A stretch of DNA of 64,000 nucleotides. Origin: Candidatus Jettenia sp. (GTDB taxonomy: Bacteria; Planctomycetota; Brocadiia; Brocadiales; Brocadiaceae). Below are positions 46,965-55,953 of this stretch, piece after piece; the stretch's first letter is position 1; every line of letters begins with the position of its first letter. The notes under the pieces were generated by a model that saw nothing but the letters and a program-made list of their open reading frames with translations, was not told the origin of the DNA and did not search any database. The stretch covers positions 587,659 to 651,658 of the forward strand of contig CP091278.1 of the NCBI GenBank assembly GCA_021650895.1. Direction: 5' to 3'. The position numbers were made by a program, and so were the translations under genes.

Positions 46965-48140
46965 CTGACATTCGAGAGGTTTTTTTCTTAAGCAGAAGAA
47001 ATAGTTTTTAACGGTTGATAGATTTCACCATCAAAGGAGAAATACCTGAGAATATCCGTATGCAGTTGCGTGAAATTGGTAATCTGCTTTAGGATAGATT
47101 TACCCAGGGAAATAACAACCACAGCTATCCCCCTCATGTTCTGAAACAGTACTCTCCCTGTTGGATTATCAGTATATCCCTTATTCCCCGGTATTGTCTT
47201 CTGTGCCTGTTTCAGTGACTGTCGTATCTGCCGCTGCATTAGCGTATAGACCATAAGGGCTACCAGATACACAAACCCCAAGACTGCAATTCTCTTGGGA
47301 TCCTTCAGGAAAATCGGGGCCACTGCCGCAGGATTCTTCGCCCATTTGAAGTTTGTCTCCACAGCAGACTGTCCCTTGTATGCCTTCAGTATCTCGGTAT
47401 TGGTCATCCCGGTACAATCCAGGATATTCGTTACCAGAATAAACTTATTGAGCTTCTCTCTGCTCTGAGAGAGTCTCTCAGGGTCTTCTTCAAGAGCGAG
47501 CTTTACTCTCCAACTCTCCCTCTGAGGCAGGTGTTCTCCTGCTCTTGGCCTGCCTCTGTGCTGCCTTGCTTCGATAACCGTTCTCTTCTCCCTCTTCTTC
47601 TTGCTCATAAGCACCATAGAGGCTAATACTGGTCGTATCGAAATGCAGCTTCTCCAGTCCCAGGGAATATTTCATAATGGCTTTCGTAATAAGCTTTGAG
47701 TACAACGTTCCCACGCCAGCCTCGTACATCTGATCCAGGGCTGCCCCTAAGCGGTTATCATGGAAGGACTCTGGCTTGATCTCTTTCTGGAAGATAATCT
47801 CGGTATCATAGTCTCCCAATACCTCAGAGACTTTATACAGGGCATGTTGACCCGTAAGGATTGATAAAACCATTGCCTGGAGACATTCTCCGGCACTTAC
47901 ACAGTTGAGCTTATGAGCAGGAACTAGTTCATCAATAATTTGATCAATTTCCAGGTATCGCATACACGCAGATACCAAAGGAAGATGGTCAAGCCTCCTG
48001 GTAGTAAGAATTTCAATAGAGTCACTCTCCGGCATATCTTTTCCTTTCTTTTCTGATAGTTTTTACCGGGTAGATTACTCTATCCCCCTAAAAAATCAAT
48101 CAAATTTTACCTCCTCTCTGAAAAACCTCTTGAATGTCAG
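46965..48140 (-). mobile_element. Internally deleted IS1634-family element
   Basis: 1176 bp bounded by inverted ends CTGACATTCGAGAGGTTTTT (left) and CTGACATTCAAGAGGTTTTT (right). Full IS1634 elements are longer. The transposase is broken and lacks the catalytic middle. The sequences just outside show no target duplication; the right end abuts exactly the ~100-bp direct repeat. Confidence 0.88.
46988..48035 (-). pseudogene. IS1634-type transposase, broken and missing the core
   Basis: The N-terminal part (47490-48035, starting MPESDSIEILTTRRLDHLPLV) carries the DUF4277-type region up to LHFDTTSISLYG, where the first catalytic Asp lies. The C-terminal part (46988 to about 47600, ending ...YQPLKTISSA) has the ILDCTGMTNTEILKAYKGQSAVETNFKWAK region. 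They are in different frames and the intervening DDE core, normally well over 100 residues (including the YGYSKDHRPD-type segment), is absent. The protein cannot be active; the element could only move with help from a full copy elsewhere. Confidence 0.88.
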
Positions 48141-48244
48141 CTGTATGGAAAGATTTTTGAGTATAAACATGAATATTTCTTCTGACTTTTTTCCTACAAT
48201 TCACAAGATTTATATGATAAAATCTTTTTTTTATAATCCAAGTA
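48141..48244. repeat. ~100-bp direct repeat, copy 2 (right island boundary)
   Basis: Starts at the base after the IS1634 right end (CTGTATGGAAAGATTTTTGA) and matches 39521-39624 closely. It ends about 50 bp upstream of the pyruvate-kinase C-domain gene and so probably contains that gene's native upstream region. Confidence 0.9.
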
Positions 48245-48292
48245 ATAGCGCTTAGCTGCATAAAAATCTGAAAGAAAAATTTTAACATTATT

Positions 48293-48859
48293 ATGATGAG
48301 ATCTGTTTATTACTTTGATAAACCTGGACAGGAAAACACCAGGGACTGTATAGAAATAGCGGCATCCAGTATTGACGAGGGTTACAGACATATCGTTGTT
48401 GCAACAACCGTTGGAGATACTGGCGTTGCTATGGCAAAAAGACTCAAGGGAAAAGACATAAATTTTGTCGTTGTAACCCACTCCTTTGGTTTTAAAGAGC
48501 CGAATCATTTTGAGCTATTACCTGAAAATAAAGAAGAGATTTTAATGCAGGGAGGAAAGATTTTTACCAGCACCATCCTTACTCATTCCATCGAGACTGC
48601 ATTTACTCAGAAATTTCATGGTCTTTACCCAACAATGATTGTTGCCCAGTCATTACGGCGTTTTGGCGAAGGAGTCAAGGTCTGTTGTGAGATTGTAATG
48701 GAAGCATGTGATGGAGGACTTATCCCAGAATTTGAAGAAGTTGTTGCCGTAGCAGGAACCGGCAGAGGAGCTGATACGGTATGTATAATAAAGTCAGCAG
48801 CATCAAAGAGATTCTTAGATCTCAAAGTGCTTGAAATACTTGCAAAACCCCGAGGGTAA
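48293..48859 (+). CDS. Stand-alone pyruvate kinase C-terminal (alpha/beta) domain protein
   Basis: 188 residues corresponding to the PK_C domain only (RDCIEIAASSIDEGYRHIVVATTVGDTGVAMAKRLKG, VVTHSFGFKEPNHFELLPENKEEI). There is no catalytic barrel and none is adjacent. Stand-alone members of this family occur in archaea and bacteria, with function unknown; the fold resembles allosteric or nucleotide-binding domains. Two adjacent ATGs start the frame and no strong ribosome site is visible. It lies just outside the island boundary repeat. Confidence 0.9.
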   Translation: MMRSVYYFDKPGQENTRDCIEIAASSIDEGYRHIVVATTVGDTGVAMAKRLKGKDINFVVVTHSFGFKEPNHFELLPENKEEILMQGGKIFTSTILTHSIETAFTQKFHGLYPTMIVAQSLRRFGEGVKVCCEIVMEACDGGLIPEFEEVVAVAGTGRGADTVCIIKSAASKRFLDLKVLEILAKPRG

Positions 48860-48950
48860 AAAGAGGCTTCACCATGATTATAGTAAACAAATCCCCTTTC
48901 ATAGAGGATTTGTTTACGTATTATCATGTATTATATAAGCCAGACCATAG

Positions 48951-49164
48951 TACAGTGTCAAGATAATTCATGATACTACGGCTGGCTCAATCTTCCACGA
49001 TTGAATCGAGACGTTGAGTATTTCTCTCAGATATTATCTTGTCATTGCGAGGGTATTGTCCGAAGCAATCCCCTGGATATTTCAAAAGAGATTGCTTCGG
49101 GAAAATACCCCTCGCAATGACAAATACAAGAGAGTCTACTATAATAAATTAAGTTGACAGTGTA
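48951..49164. mobile_element. MITE-like element, copy 2
   Basis: 214 bp with ends TACAGTGTCAA / TTGACAGTGTA and 4-bp duplications ATAG on both sides. It has the TCATTGCGAGGG / CCTCGCAATGAC interior and is closely similar to copies 1 and 3. Confidence 0.88.
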
Positions 49165-49190
49165 ATAGAATAGCGTAGTACAAAAAACAA

Positions 49191-50621
49191 CTATAAATTA
49201 ACTTCTGCCAACATCTCTGCCATATCAATTACAGGAAGTTTTATGGATTTCTCACCAAGAAGCGTATCTACAACATCCTGTGGTGCGCTCCGATAGTGTA
49301 AAACGGCTTTTACCTTCAATGGAGATTTAGCATCACCTGGAATTAAACAAACAAAATGTTCCTCTTTTTGGCCTTTTGGAGGAATACGATTATCTGAAAT
49401 AATATGTGTGGCAGTCCACACGTGAAGTGTCTGTTTGCCGTTTTCATCTCCAAATACGGTATGATAGATGGTAGCATTAGGATCGACGTTCCCTTTTTCA
49501 TCTACTTTTCCGCTTTGATAAATAATTTTGTCTTCTGCATCTGTCACAGAAGTTTCTAACCACATCTGGCGCAGCTCGGTAAGCCCTGTAGGTAAGTAAT
49601 GCCCTGCACCGGTATTTTTTATGTTTACCTGGAATTTCAGGATATCGCCTTTTTTTGCGTTTGGATTCGCCACAACTTCGAGAGTTGCAGCGTTCTTCAA
49701 TCTATCAATGGCCATTTGGGGCTGTACTTCTGAGTTAGGCGGTAAAGAAATCTGAGAAACGCTTCCGCCAACAAAGTAATGTGTCCATATATGAGGACGC
49801 TTCTTACCTCCCATAATTTCGGGCGATGCCAGACCAGGGTTGTCAGGCCTGTCAGTGCTGCCAGTGCTGGGAAAACCGGGGCGCTGTCTCATATGACAAT
49901 CCTGACAATGCACGGTCGTCTCCGGATCATTTGTATTATATGGACCTTGCCGCCATTCCGTATAGGTTTGTTCTATAGGGAGATCATTTCCGGCGTGTGA
50001 TACATCATGACACCCCCCACAAAATTCCGAGCGTGTATGCAACTCAGAGTACTGACTTCCATGAATGGTTTCAGGAGAATCCTTAAAAGGACCATATTTA
50101 ATCCCTCCTTCCATTGCGGCTGCGTTGCCAGGACTTAGTATGTAGGGCGCATTTCCAATACCCGTAGTTGCCCTGACAGAATGACAAAAATCACAGATAA
50201 CACCCCCCTTTTCATCATCGACAGGGAGATTGGCATCGCCGGCGCTATGACCAATAGGAAAGTGGCAACGAACGCAAGATTCTATATTTCGTTTTTGTGA
50301 TTCTCCTTCTGCTGTTTTTTTACCCAAGTTATAAAGAGCCTGAAAAAGTGGGTTCTTCCATGCATTAGCATGCGTAGAACCACTCCACATCTTAAAAATT
50401 TCAGGATGACAGGAACCACAAGAAATCGGACTGAAGAATTGACTTATTCTTACATCGCCTGGTACCGTAATGGGTAAATCAACAACATTTTCTGGCCTCT
50501 TCCCCGGAGGAAGTTTCCAGGTAGGTGACCACTCCTTAGGATCACTTGCAAAAGATACTTTTAAAGATAGAAGGGATAAACTGCACATTACATAGAACAT
50601 TGATTTAAAATATAAACGCAT
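49191..50621 (-). CDS. Periplasmic pentahaem cytochrome c with C-terminal beta domain
   Basis: 476 residues with a signal peptide (about 1-25) and five haem c motifs: CGSCH (about 68), CVRCH (116), CDFCH (144), CGGCH (201) and CQDCH (239). The N-terminal region resembles cytochrome c554-family proteins (CGSCHPEIFKMWSGSTHANAW). The last ~190 residues lack haem sites and form a beta-rich domain (NTGAGHYLPTGLTELRQMWLE, IISDNRIPPKGQKEE). Periplasmic electron transfer or an oxidoreductase is likely; the reaction is unknown. Monocistronic, with its upstream region to the right. Confidence 0.87.
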   Translation of the reverse strand: MRLYFKSMFYVMCSLSLLSLKVSFASDPKEWSPTWKLPPGKRPENVVDLPITVPGDVRISQFFSPISCGSCHPEIFKMWSGSTHANAWKNPLFQALYNLGKKTAEGESQKRNIESCVRCHFPIGHSAGDANLPVDDEKGGVICDFCHSVRATTGIGNAPYILSPGNAAAMEGGIKYGPFKDSPETIHGSQYSELHTRSEFCGGCHDVSHAGNDLPIEQTYTEWRQGPYNTNDPETTVHCQDCHMRQRPGFPSTGSTDRPDNPGLASPEIMGGKKRPHIWTHYFVGGSVSQISLPPNSEVQPQMAIDRLKNAATLEVVANPNAKKGDILKFQVNIKNTGAGHYLPTGLTELRQMWLETSVTDAEDKIIYQSGKVDEKGNVDPNATIYHTVFGDENGKQTLHVWTATHIISDNRIPPKGQKEEHFVCLIPGDAKSPLKVKAVLHYRSAPQDVVDTLLGEKSIKLPVIDMAEMLAEVNL

Positions 50622-50733
50622 ACGAGATTATTATCCTTTCTTTTGATAATGTTATACCAGCTTTAAGAATTTAACCTAAATTCTGCAACGGGATATAGAA
50701 TAGGCCTTCGGCGACTTTTATTTCTTCGCAGGA

Positions 50734-50813
50734 TGTAGGGCAAGGCTTTAGCCTTGCGCCTCCCCCGCCTGAATACCTGCACGAGGATTGCAACCCTAAA
50801 GGGTTGCCCTACA
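50734..50813. repeat. Palindromic repeat pair
   Basis: TGTAGGGCAAGG...CCTTGC hairpin and, 30 bp on, GCAACCCTAAAGGGTTGCCC hairpin facing it. The same two units occur as the outer arms at 58750-59084, so this is a dispersed intergenic repeat family. Confidence 0.8.
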
Positions 50814-51040
50814 GAATTGAAATTCCTTAACGCATGTTAAATTAGTACAAAATAATGATTATACAAAAAAATTATCTGTTTAAAACAAAAAATTTCCATC
50901 GCACTATAGGGTAATTTTATCTAGAGGTCATCCCAAAACCTTACATTAGTATCGAGAATCATTTGAAGGTAGAGAGGTTCCGTACAAAAATAGGTTTTAG
51001 GATAGCTTCTATATATAAATTATTAATGTAATAACATGAT

Positions 51041-51075
51041 AAAAAAAGGGGATAGACTAAAAGTCTATCCCCTTT
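51041..51075 (-). terminator. Intrinsic terminator after comEA
   Basis: GGGGATAGACT and AGTCTATCCCC pair over a short loop, followed on the minus strand by TTTTTTT. It lies 37 bp after the comEA stop. Confidence 0.88.
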
Positions 51076-51111
51076 GTGGAAATGCATGAATAAATGAATA
51101 TATTTTTTGTA

Positions 51112-51462
51112 CTATTTTTCCTGCTTTGGCTCTTTAACCTTTACAACCTTTGTTGATTTTACCGTAGTATCTCCTTCTACTGCAATAGAATTTTTAATCT
51201 TTTCAAATTTCTTATCGCCGACACCTTTAACCTTTTTCATATCTTCTATAGTCTGAAAATTACCATTATTCGTCCTATAGTTTACTACTTCAATAGCAAT
51301 CTTAGGCCCTATCCCGGGTAATAACGCAATTTGATCCTCTGTGGCAGTATTAATGTTTACCTTTCCCTCGACCCCTTCGTCAGACATACAAATCGTTTGA
51401 CAAACAAAGGCAATTGCAAGCACCAGCACAAGTACACTGCAAAATTTACGTAGTATGTGCAT
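51112..51462 (-). CDS. comEA: ComEA-like helix-hairpin-helix DNA-binding protein
   Basis: 116 residues with an N-terminal membrane or signal segment (about 7-26) and two helix-hairpin-helix motifs: VNINTATEDQIALLPGIGPKIAIEVVNYR and FQTIEDMKKVKGVGDKKFEKI. ComEA binds incoming DNA in the periplasm during natural transformation; short stand-alone ComEA-like proteins also occur without a full system. A Lys-rich tail follows. No ComEC or other competence gene is nearby. Ribosome site AGGAGAT. Confidence 0.88.
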   Translation of the reverse strand: MHILRKFCSVLVLVLAIAFVCQTICMSDEGVEGKVNINTATEDQIALLPGIGPKIAIEVVNYRTNNGNFQTIEDMKKVKGVGDKKFEKIKNSIAVEGDTTVKSTKVVKVKEPKQEK

Positions 51463-51744
51463 AGTAATCTCCTATAAAAATAAACATTCCTAATAAAGTT
51501 CTCCAAGGCCTTTGAATAGAAACGAACACGTGTTTTACAAAAAACACTCAGCAAAGTACAAACCAGAAATCATAAAAGTTAAAAAAAAGAAAAAATTATC
51601 CTTAAATAAAGAAGCTTTCAGTAGTAATAATTTTTATAGTTTTATAGAAAATTCAGAAAAAAAGGTAAAGTATGTATGCATAATACAAAAAAGATCATAA
51701 AAGGATTTTAAATAGTACAAAATTGTTGATTATAACAACCAATA

Positions 51745-51776
51745 AAAAAGGACACGCATAATTGCATGTCCTTTTT
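51745..51776 (-). terminator. Intrinsic terminator after clpP
   Basis: AAAGGACACGC-ATAATT-GCATGTCCTTT hairpin with one mismatch, followed on minus by TTTTTTATT. It lies 35 bp after the clpP stop. Confidence 0.8.
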
Positions 51777-51810
51777 CACTTTTAAAAAATAACTTTACTT
51801 TAATAGATGT

Positions 51811-52479
51811 TTATTTCTTTTTATCCCGTAAGGATTCTATTACTTCATCTATCAAGCCATATGCTTTTGCCTCATGAGAAGACATATAGAAATCGCGGTC
51901 AACATCTGCTTCGACACGTTCTATTGGTTGTCCTGCGTGTTTCACAAGGATTTCATTTAAATACTTCTTCATTCTCAGGATCTCTTCCGCCTGAATACTA
52001 ATATCTGTTGCTGTCCCTCTCATACCACCCCATGGCTGATGAAGCATGATACGGGTATGGGGCAGACCATATCGTTTCCCTTTTGTTCCAGCAGCAAGGA
52101 GGATAGCAGCCATGCTGAACGCCTGGCCTATACAAAAGGTTGCAACATCGCATTGTACGAATTGCATTGTATCGTAAATGGCTAAACCAGCGGTAATCGA
52201 TCCACCTGGAGAATTAATATAAATATTAATGTCCTGGTTTTTGTTCTCATTCTGAAGAAATAATATCTGTGCTATAACCAAATTTGATAAGGTATCTTCT
52301 ATCGCAGAGCCAATAAAAATGATACGATCCTTTAACAGCCTTGAAAATATGTCGTAATGTCTCTCACCATAGCCGGTCTTTTCAATAACGTAAGGGACAA
52401 AAAGGTTATGAGAACCCCCTTTATACCCTACAGCAGGAAATTCGCCATTTTCTAAATATGATAAATACTCTTTATACAC
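51811..52479 (-). CDS. clpP: ATP-dependent Clp protease proteolytic subunit
   Basis: 222 residues from a GTG at 52479 with AGGAAG in good position. Triad residues are visible: Ser122 in GQAFSMAA, His147 in MLHQPWGG and the Asp region DVDRDFY near 192-196; the Gly-rich substrate strand [15 protein letters not shown] is intact. The residue before the catalytic Ser is Phe where Ala is usual, and the N-terminus is about 20 residues longer than in E. coli mature ClpP. It forms the tetradecamer that degrades unfolded proteins with ClpX or ClpA. It lies 54 bp after tig, the common tig-clpP pair; no clpX follows in the window. Confidence 0.96.
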   Translation of the reverse strand: MYKEYLSYLENGEFPAVGYKGGSHNLFVPYVIEKTGYGERHYDIFSRLLKDRIIFIGSAIEDTLSNLVIAQILFLQNENKNQDINIYINSPGGSITAGLAIYDTMQFVQCDVATFCIGQAFSMAAILLAAGTKGKRYGLPHTRIMLHQPWGGMRGTATDISIQAEEILRMKKYLNEILVKHAGQPIERVEADVDRDFYMSSHEAKAYGLIDEVIESLRDKKK

Positions 52480-52533
52480 AAAAACTTCCTTTCGTTTATT
52501 TTTACTTCACGTTTAACAGTAATTCTTTTGGTT

Positions 52534-53817
52534 TTATTCTCCTGTATGAGCTTCTTTAAGGATGAGATTTACTACTTTATTCTCACGCATATCGTTCCGC
52601 AAATAGGATAGGCTCCCCTGACGTTCTAATTGTTTACGAACCCTAGCCGTATCGGTATTGTATGCGCGTGCAATATCAGCAATCCGCTGTTCAACTTCGT
52701 TTTCTGTAACAAATATCTTTTCCTTTTCAGCTATCTTATCTAAGATAAGAGATGCCTTTAACTCACGCATTACTGATTCGGCAGATGCATTTTTGATATT
52801 TTCCGTTTGTTTTTGAATTTCTTCTAAGGGCATACCCCTGTTCAGCAAATCCAACTGATGTTTATATACCCTTTTTCCCGTATGGTAACTCACAAAATCT
52901 TCAGGTAATTCGAATTTTGTCTGGTCTAAAAGAATATCAAGTACCTGGTTCCTCAAATCCTCTTCAGCCCATTTCTTTTTCTCAATCTCAATTTGTTTTT
53001 GTATTTTTGACTTTAAATCTTCCAAAGATTCAAAACCTAAGGTTTTGGCAAAATTCTCATTAACTTCAGGAACAGCAAGCCGTTTTATTTCTTTCACGGT
53101 AAGTTGTAATTTCGCATTCTTTCCCCGATACTCTTCTTTTACGAAGGTATCTGGCAGTTTCACATCAATGTTGCGTATTTCACCTGATTTTGTGCCTTCT
53201 AGTTTTGTGACTAAGTCTGGTACCTCTGTATTAAAGACTGCAAAGCCGTCTGCAACAAGAATTTCTATATCATTGTCTTCCAATACCATATTTCCATCAA
53301 CTTCTACTTTACCATCACAAATAATTTGGTCTCCCTTTGCTGCATTTCCGTCTTTTACAACGGTTAATTGCGCTTTACGGAGACTCATATTGTGTAATGC
53401 TTTTTGTATATCTTCATCCGTTACCGTAGTTGGTTTTTTCTTTAATTTTAAATCCCTGTACTGACCTACATCAAATGTTGGCCATACTTCCAGGGTCACA
53501 TCAAAATTAAATGGTTGTCCAACATCAAATTTTATATCGCCAAATTTTGGATTCCCTACCGGATTCAGTTTATGCTCTTCAATTACCTTTTGGTAACAAT
53601 CACTAACCACAGATTGTTTCACCTCATCCTTAATTTGGTCAGCAAACCGCTTTTCCACTAACTTGCGAGGTGCATGCCCCTTTCGAAAACCAGGTAGCTC
53701 TATCGTATCACAAACCTCTACGGTTTTTTTCTCAAATTCGCTTTCGATTGTTTCCTTTGGTATTTCAAATTTTAAAACTTTTTTACAAGGACCTGCATCT
53801 TCAATTGTTACATTCAT
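52534..53817 (-). CDS. tig: Trigger factor
   Basis: 427 residues with the three trigger factor domains: ribosome-binding N-terminal domain with the GFRKGHAPRKLVEKR signature (about 42-56), PPIase (FKBP-like) domain around 155-240 (KGDQIICDGKVEVDGN, EYRGKNAKLQLTVKEIK), and the C-terminal chaperone domain. It binds nascent chains at the ribosome exit tunnel. It precedes clpP on the same strand and follows tRNA-Gly. No abnormality. Confidence 0.96.
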   Translation of the reverse strand: MNVTIEDAGPCKKVLKFEIPKETIESEFEKKTVEVCDTIELPGFRKGHAPRKLVEKRFADQIKDEVKQSVVSDCYQKVIEEHKLNPVGNPKFGDIKFDVGQPFNFDVTLEVWPTFDVGQYRDLKLKKKPTTVTDEDIQKALHNMSLRKAQLTVVKDGNAAKGDQIICDGKVEVDGNMVLEDNDIEILVADGFAVFNTEVPDLVTKLEGTKSGEIRNIDVKLPDTFVKEEYRGKNAKLQLTVKEIKRLAVPEVNENFAKTLGFESLEDLKSKIQKQIEIEKKKWAEEDLRNQVLDILLDQTKFELPEDFVSYHTGKRVYKHQLDLLNRGMPLEEIQKQTENIKNASAESVMRELKASLILDKIAEKEKIFVTENEVEQRIADIARAYNTDTARVRKQLERQGSLSYLRNDMRENKVVNLILKEAHTGE

Positions 53818-53858
53818 CGTATTAGTATCCTACAATACCTTCCATTTAAGATAAAAAA

Positions 53859-53933
53859 TGGAGCGGGTGATGGGGTTCGAACCCACGACATTCACGTTGG
53901 CAACGTGACGCTCTACCACTGAGCTACACCCGC
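53859..53933 (-). tRNA. tRNA-Gly (anticodon GCC)
   Basis: Cloverleaf on minus: acceptor GCGGGTG/CACCCGC, D-arm GCTCAGTGGTAGAGC, anticodon loop TTGCCAA within ACGT/ACGT-type stem, T-arm GTGGGTTCGAACCCCAT, discriminator T, encoded CCA. Confidence 0.97.
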
Positions 53934-53949
53934 CTTTATAGAAAAAAAA

Positions 53950-54031
53950 TGCGAGGGGGGGGAATTGAACCCCCACGCCGTAAGGCACAAGATCCTAAAT
54001 CTTGCGCGTCTGCCAGTTCCGCCACCCTCGC
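53950..54031 (-). tRNA. tRNA-Leu (anticodon TAG)
   Basis: 82-base class II tRNA on minus: acceptor GCGAGGG/CCCTCGC, anticodon loop TTTAGGA in a CAAGA/TCTTG stem, long variable arm TGCCTTACGGCGT, T-arm with GGTTCAATTCC. CCA not encoded. Confidence 0.96.
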
Positions 54032-54186
54032 CTGATAGAGCAATTACGTTTGCCTTACAGCAAATATGCTTTATCCGGAAAGCGTTTCTTCATATCTGCC
54101 CTATCACTTATCACTAACCAGATATGCTATAGCTTATCAAGTCTCTTAATACTCTAACTACTCATTTCATTTAGAGTACATAACAT

Positions 54187-54262
54187 TGGTGCGCCCTGAA
54201 GGATTCGAACCTTCGACCCACTGATTAAGAGTCAGTTGCTCTACCAACTGAGCTAAGGGCGC
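54187..54262 (-). tRNA. tRNA-Lys (anticodon CTT)
   Basis: Cloverleaf on minus: acceptor GCGCCCT/AGGGCGC, D-arm GCTCAGTTGGTAGAGC, anticodon loop CTCTTAA in a CTGA/TCAG stem, T-arm GAAGGTTCGAATCCTTC, encoded CCA. Confidence 0.97.
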
Positions 54263-54297
54263 ATCTAATACATTATCAATCCTGTTAGGCTTATGGA

Positions 54298-54374
54298 TGG
54301 CGCGCCCGGCAGGACTTGAACCTGCAACCGTTGGATTCGAAGTCCACCACTCTATCCAATTGAGCTACGAGCGC
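54298..54374 (-). tRNA. tRNA-Arg (anticodon TCG)
   Basis: 77-base tRNA on minus: acceptor GCGCTCG/CGGGCGC with one G-T pair, anticodon loop CTTCGAA in a GGA/TCC stem, T-arm GCAGGTTCAAGTCCTGC, encoded CCA. Confidence 0.97.
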
Positions 54375-54515
54375 AAAATTTACAGCTCAACAACAGTTTA
54401 AAATTCTATTTTCATTACCATAGAATAAAAATAATTCAACAAAGACTAAATTATAATTAATTTTTAAAAAAAGTCAACTGCATTTATGATTGTGGAAATT
54501 TAAATACTCAGGAGG

Positions 54516-55949
54516 TTATTTACACTGTTCTCTCACCACATGACCGAGATTTGCATCTTGCCGCAAAAGTTCTTTCTGAATATCCAATACAGGCGTGTCC
54601 CTTAGCGCTTTGCTTTTAAGAGACGCAAATGCAGCACACACTCCGGCTGCCTGTCCGGTTGCTATGGAGGCAGGCATAACACGGTATGAAGAGTGGGCTT
54701 CGTGAGTACCGGAAATGCAACGGCCGGCAACAATAATTCCATCAATACCCTCCGGTAAGAGACAACGCAGGGGAATATCATAAGCCTCGCCCGGAGGCAG
54801 GCGTTTAAATTCCGTGCCTTTCCCTTCGGGATTGTGAATATCCATGGGATATGCGCAACGTGCAATTACATCAGGAAATTTGCGGGCGCTCAATACATCA
54901 TTCTCGGTAAGTTGATAATCTCCCACGATTCTTCTCGTCTCACGCACCCCTATATGTACCCCGCTTTGAGCAATATAAGCCTTTTCAAAACCTGGCACAT
55001 ACCGGCGCAGGAACGCTGTAATCTGGCGCATCTGCCAACGGCTTTCCCATTCTGCATATGTCAAATCCCATACATCAATGCCAAGCACCTTCGTCACACG
55101 CGTACTATTAAAACAGACCTCCCGTTCATGCGGAGTTGCGAAAAATAAGATATCTTCACGTTTTAGTTCGAGTTCACCTGCATCAGTAGCCTTACGAATA
55201 AGGTCCCAAAGTCCATGAACACCATACCATTGGTCAGGATGTTCTCTTACATATGCCTGAAAAGCCACACGCTCAAACTCTGCCATCCGAAACATTAATG
55301 TCATAGGCTGCACCAATCCATCATGATCCCGTCCTATTTCATATCGTGCTCCGGCTCGTGCCGCCAAATCACCATCACCGGTGCAGTCAATAATAACCTG
55401 CGCCTTAATTACAATAGGACCGGATTTTGTTTCAAAAACAACTCCCCTTTTCCCCTGGTCATCAACAATATCGCTTGCTAATGCATGCAACAAAATATGT
55501 ACACCGGCCTCATCTATCAGTTGCAGCATAACGAGTTTGAATATCTCAGGATCAAAAGGTATCGTATAACCTGTTTTCAAAGAAGGAGGGATAACTCCGC
55601 CCGACTTTACTAAACGGTTAATCAGCTTCCTGTATACACCGGCTATCACAGGCTCGCCAGATCCATGGTCAGTAGGAAATAGCGTTGTGGCAGCAGGCCG
55701 TTTCTGAACCGGGTGCTCTGTATAAGATGATGCAAAAGGCATAACCAAAGCTGCCGTTGCATTACCGCCAAGAAAGCCATAGCGTTCGGCTAAAATGACC
55801 TTTGCACCTGCCCATGCTGCGCTCATAGCTGCGCCGAATCCTGCTGGACCACCACCAACGACAAGGACATTTGTTTCCGCAGCAACTATCGCAGAACGTG
55901 CCGGCAAGTTAAGAGAAATGGATTGTATCGGGCGGGAAAGTGCTGGCAT
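54516..55949 (-). CDS. FAD-dependent oxidoreductase (FAD_oxidored family)
   Basis: 477 residues with an N-terminal dinucleotide fold NVLVVGGGPAGFGAAMSAAWAGAKVILAE (about 27-56), GFLGGNATAALV, DCTGDGDLAARAGA and the C-terminal EGIDGIIVAGRCISGTHEAHSSYRVMPASIATGQAAG. Members oxidise or dehydrate sugars and related metabolites; several sit in polysaccharide loci. Ribosome site AGGAGGG overlaps the end of the upstream polysaccharide pyruvyl transferase gene, whose TAA lies 5 bp before this ATG, so the two are coupled. Substrate unknown. Confidence 0.93.
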   Translation of the reverse strand: MPALSRPIQSISLNLPARSAIVAAETNVLVVGGGPAGFGAAMSAAWAGAKVILAERYGFLGGNATAALVMPFASSYTEHPVQKRPAATTLFPTDHGSGEPVIAGVYRKLINRLVKSGGVIPPSLKTGYTIPFDPEIFKLVMLQLIDEAGVHILLHALASDIVDDQGKRGVVFETKSGPIVIKAQVIIDCTGDGDLAARAGARYEIGRDHDGLVQPMTLMFRMAEFERVAFQAYVREHPDQWYGVHGLWDLIRKATDAGELELKREDILFFATPHEREVCFNSTRVTKVLGIDVWDLTYAEWESRWQMRQITAFLRRYVPGFEKAYIAQSGVHIGVRETRRIVGDYQLTENDVLSARKFPDVIARCAYPMDIHNPEGKGTEFKRLPPGEAYDIPLRCLLPEGIDGIIVAGRCISGTHEAHSSYRVMPASIATGQAAGVCAAFASLKSKALRDTPVLDIQKELLRQDANLGHVVREQCK

Positions 55950-55953
55950 TCCC

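Noticed and set aside
46940..48165. Target-site duplication flanking the IS1634 relic
   Set aside because: The bases outside the two ends (ATCATATTT and CTGTATGG) do not match at any length expected for the family.
48100..48508. Minus-strand frames across the direct repeat and the pyruvate-kinase C-domain start
   Set aside because: Antisense shadows of a well-supported plus-strand gene.
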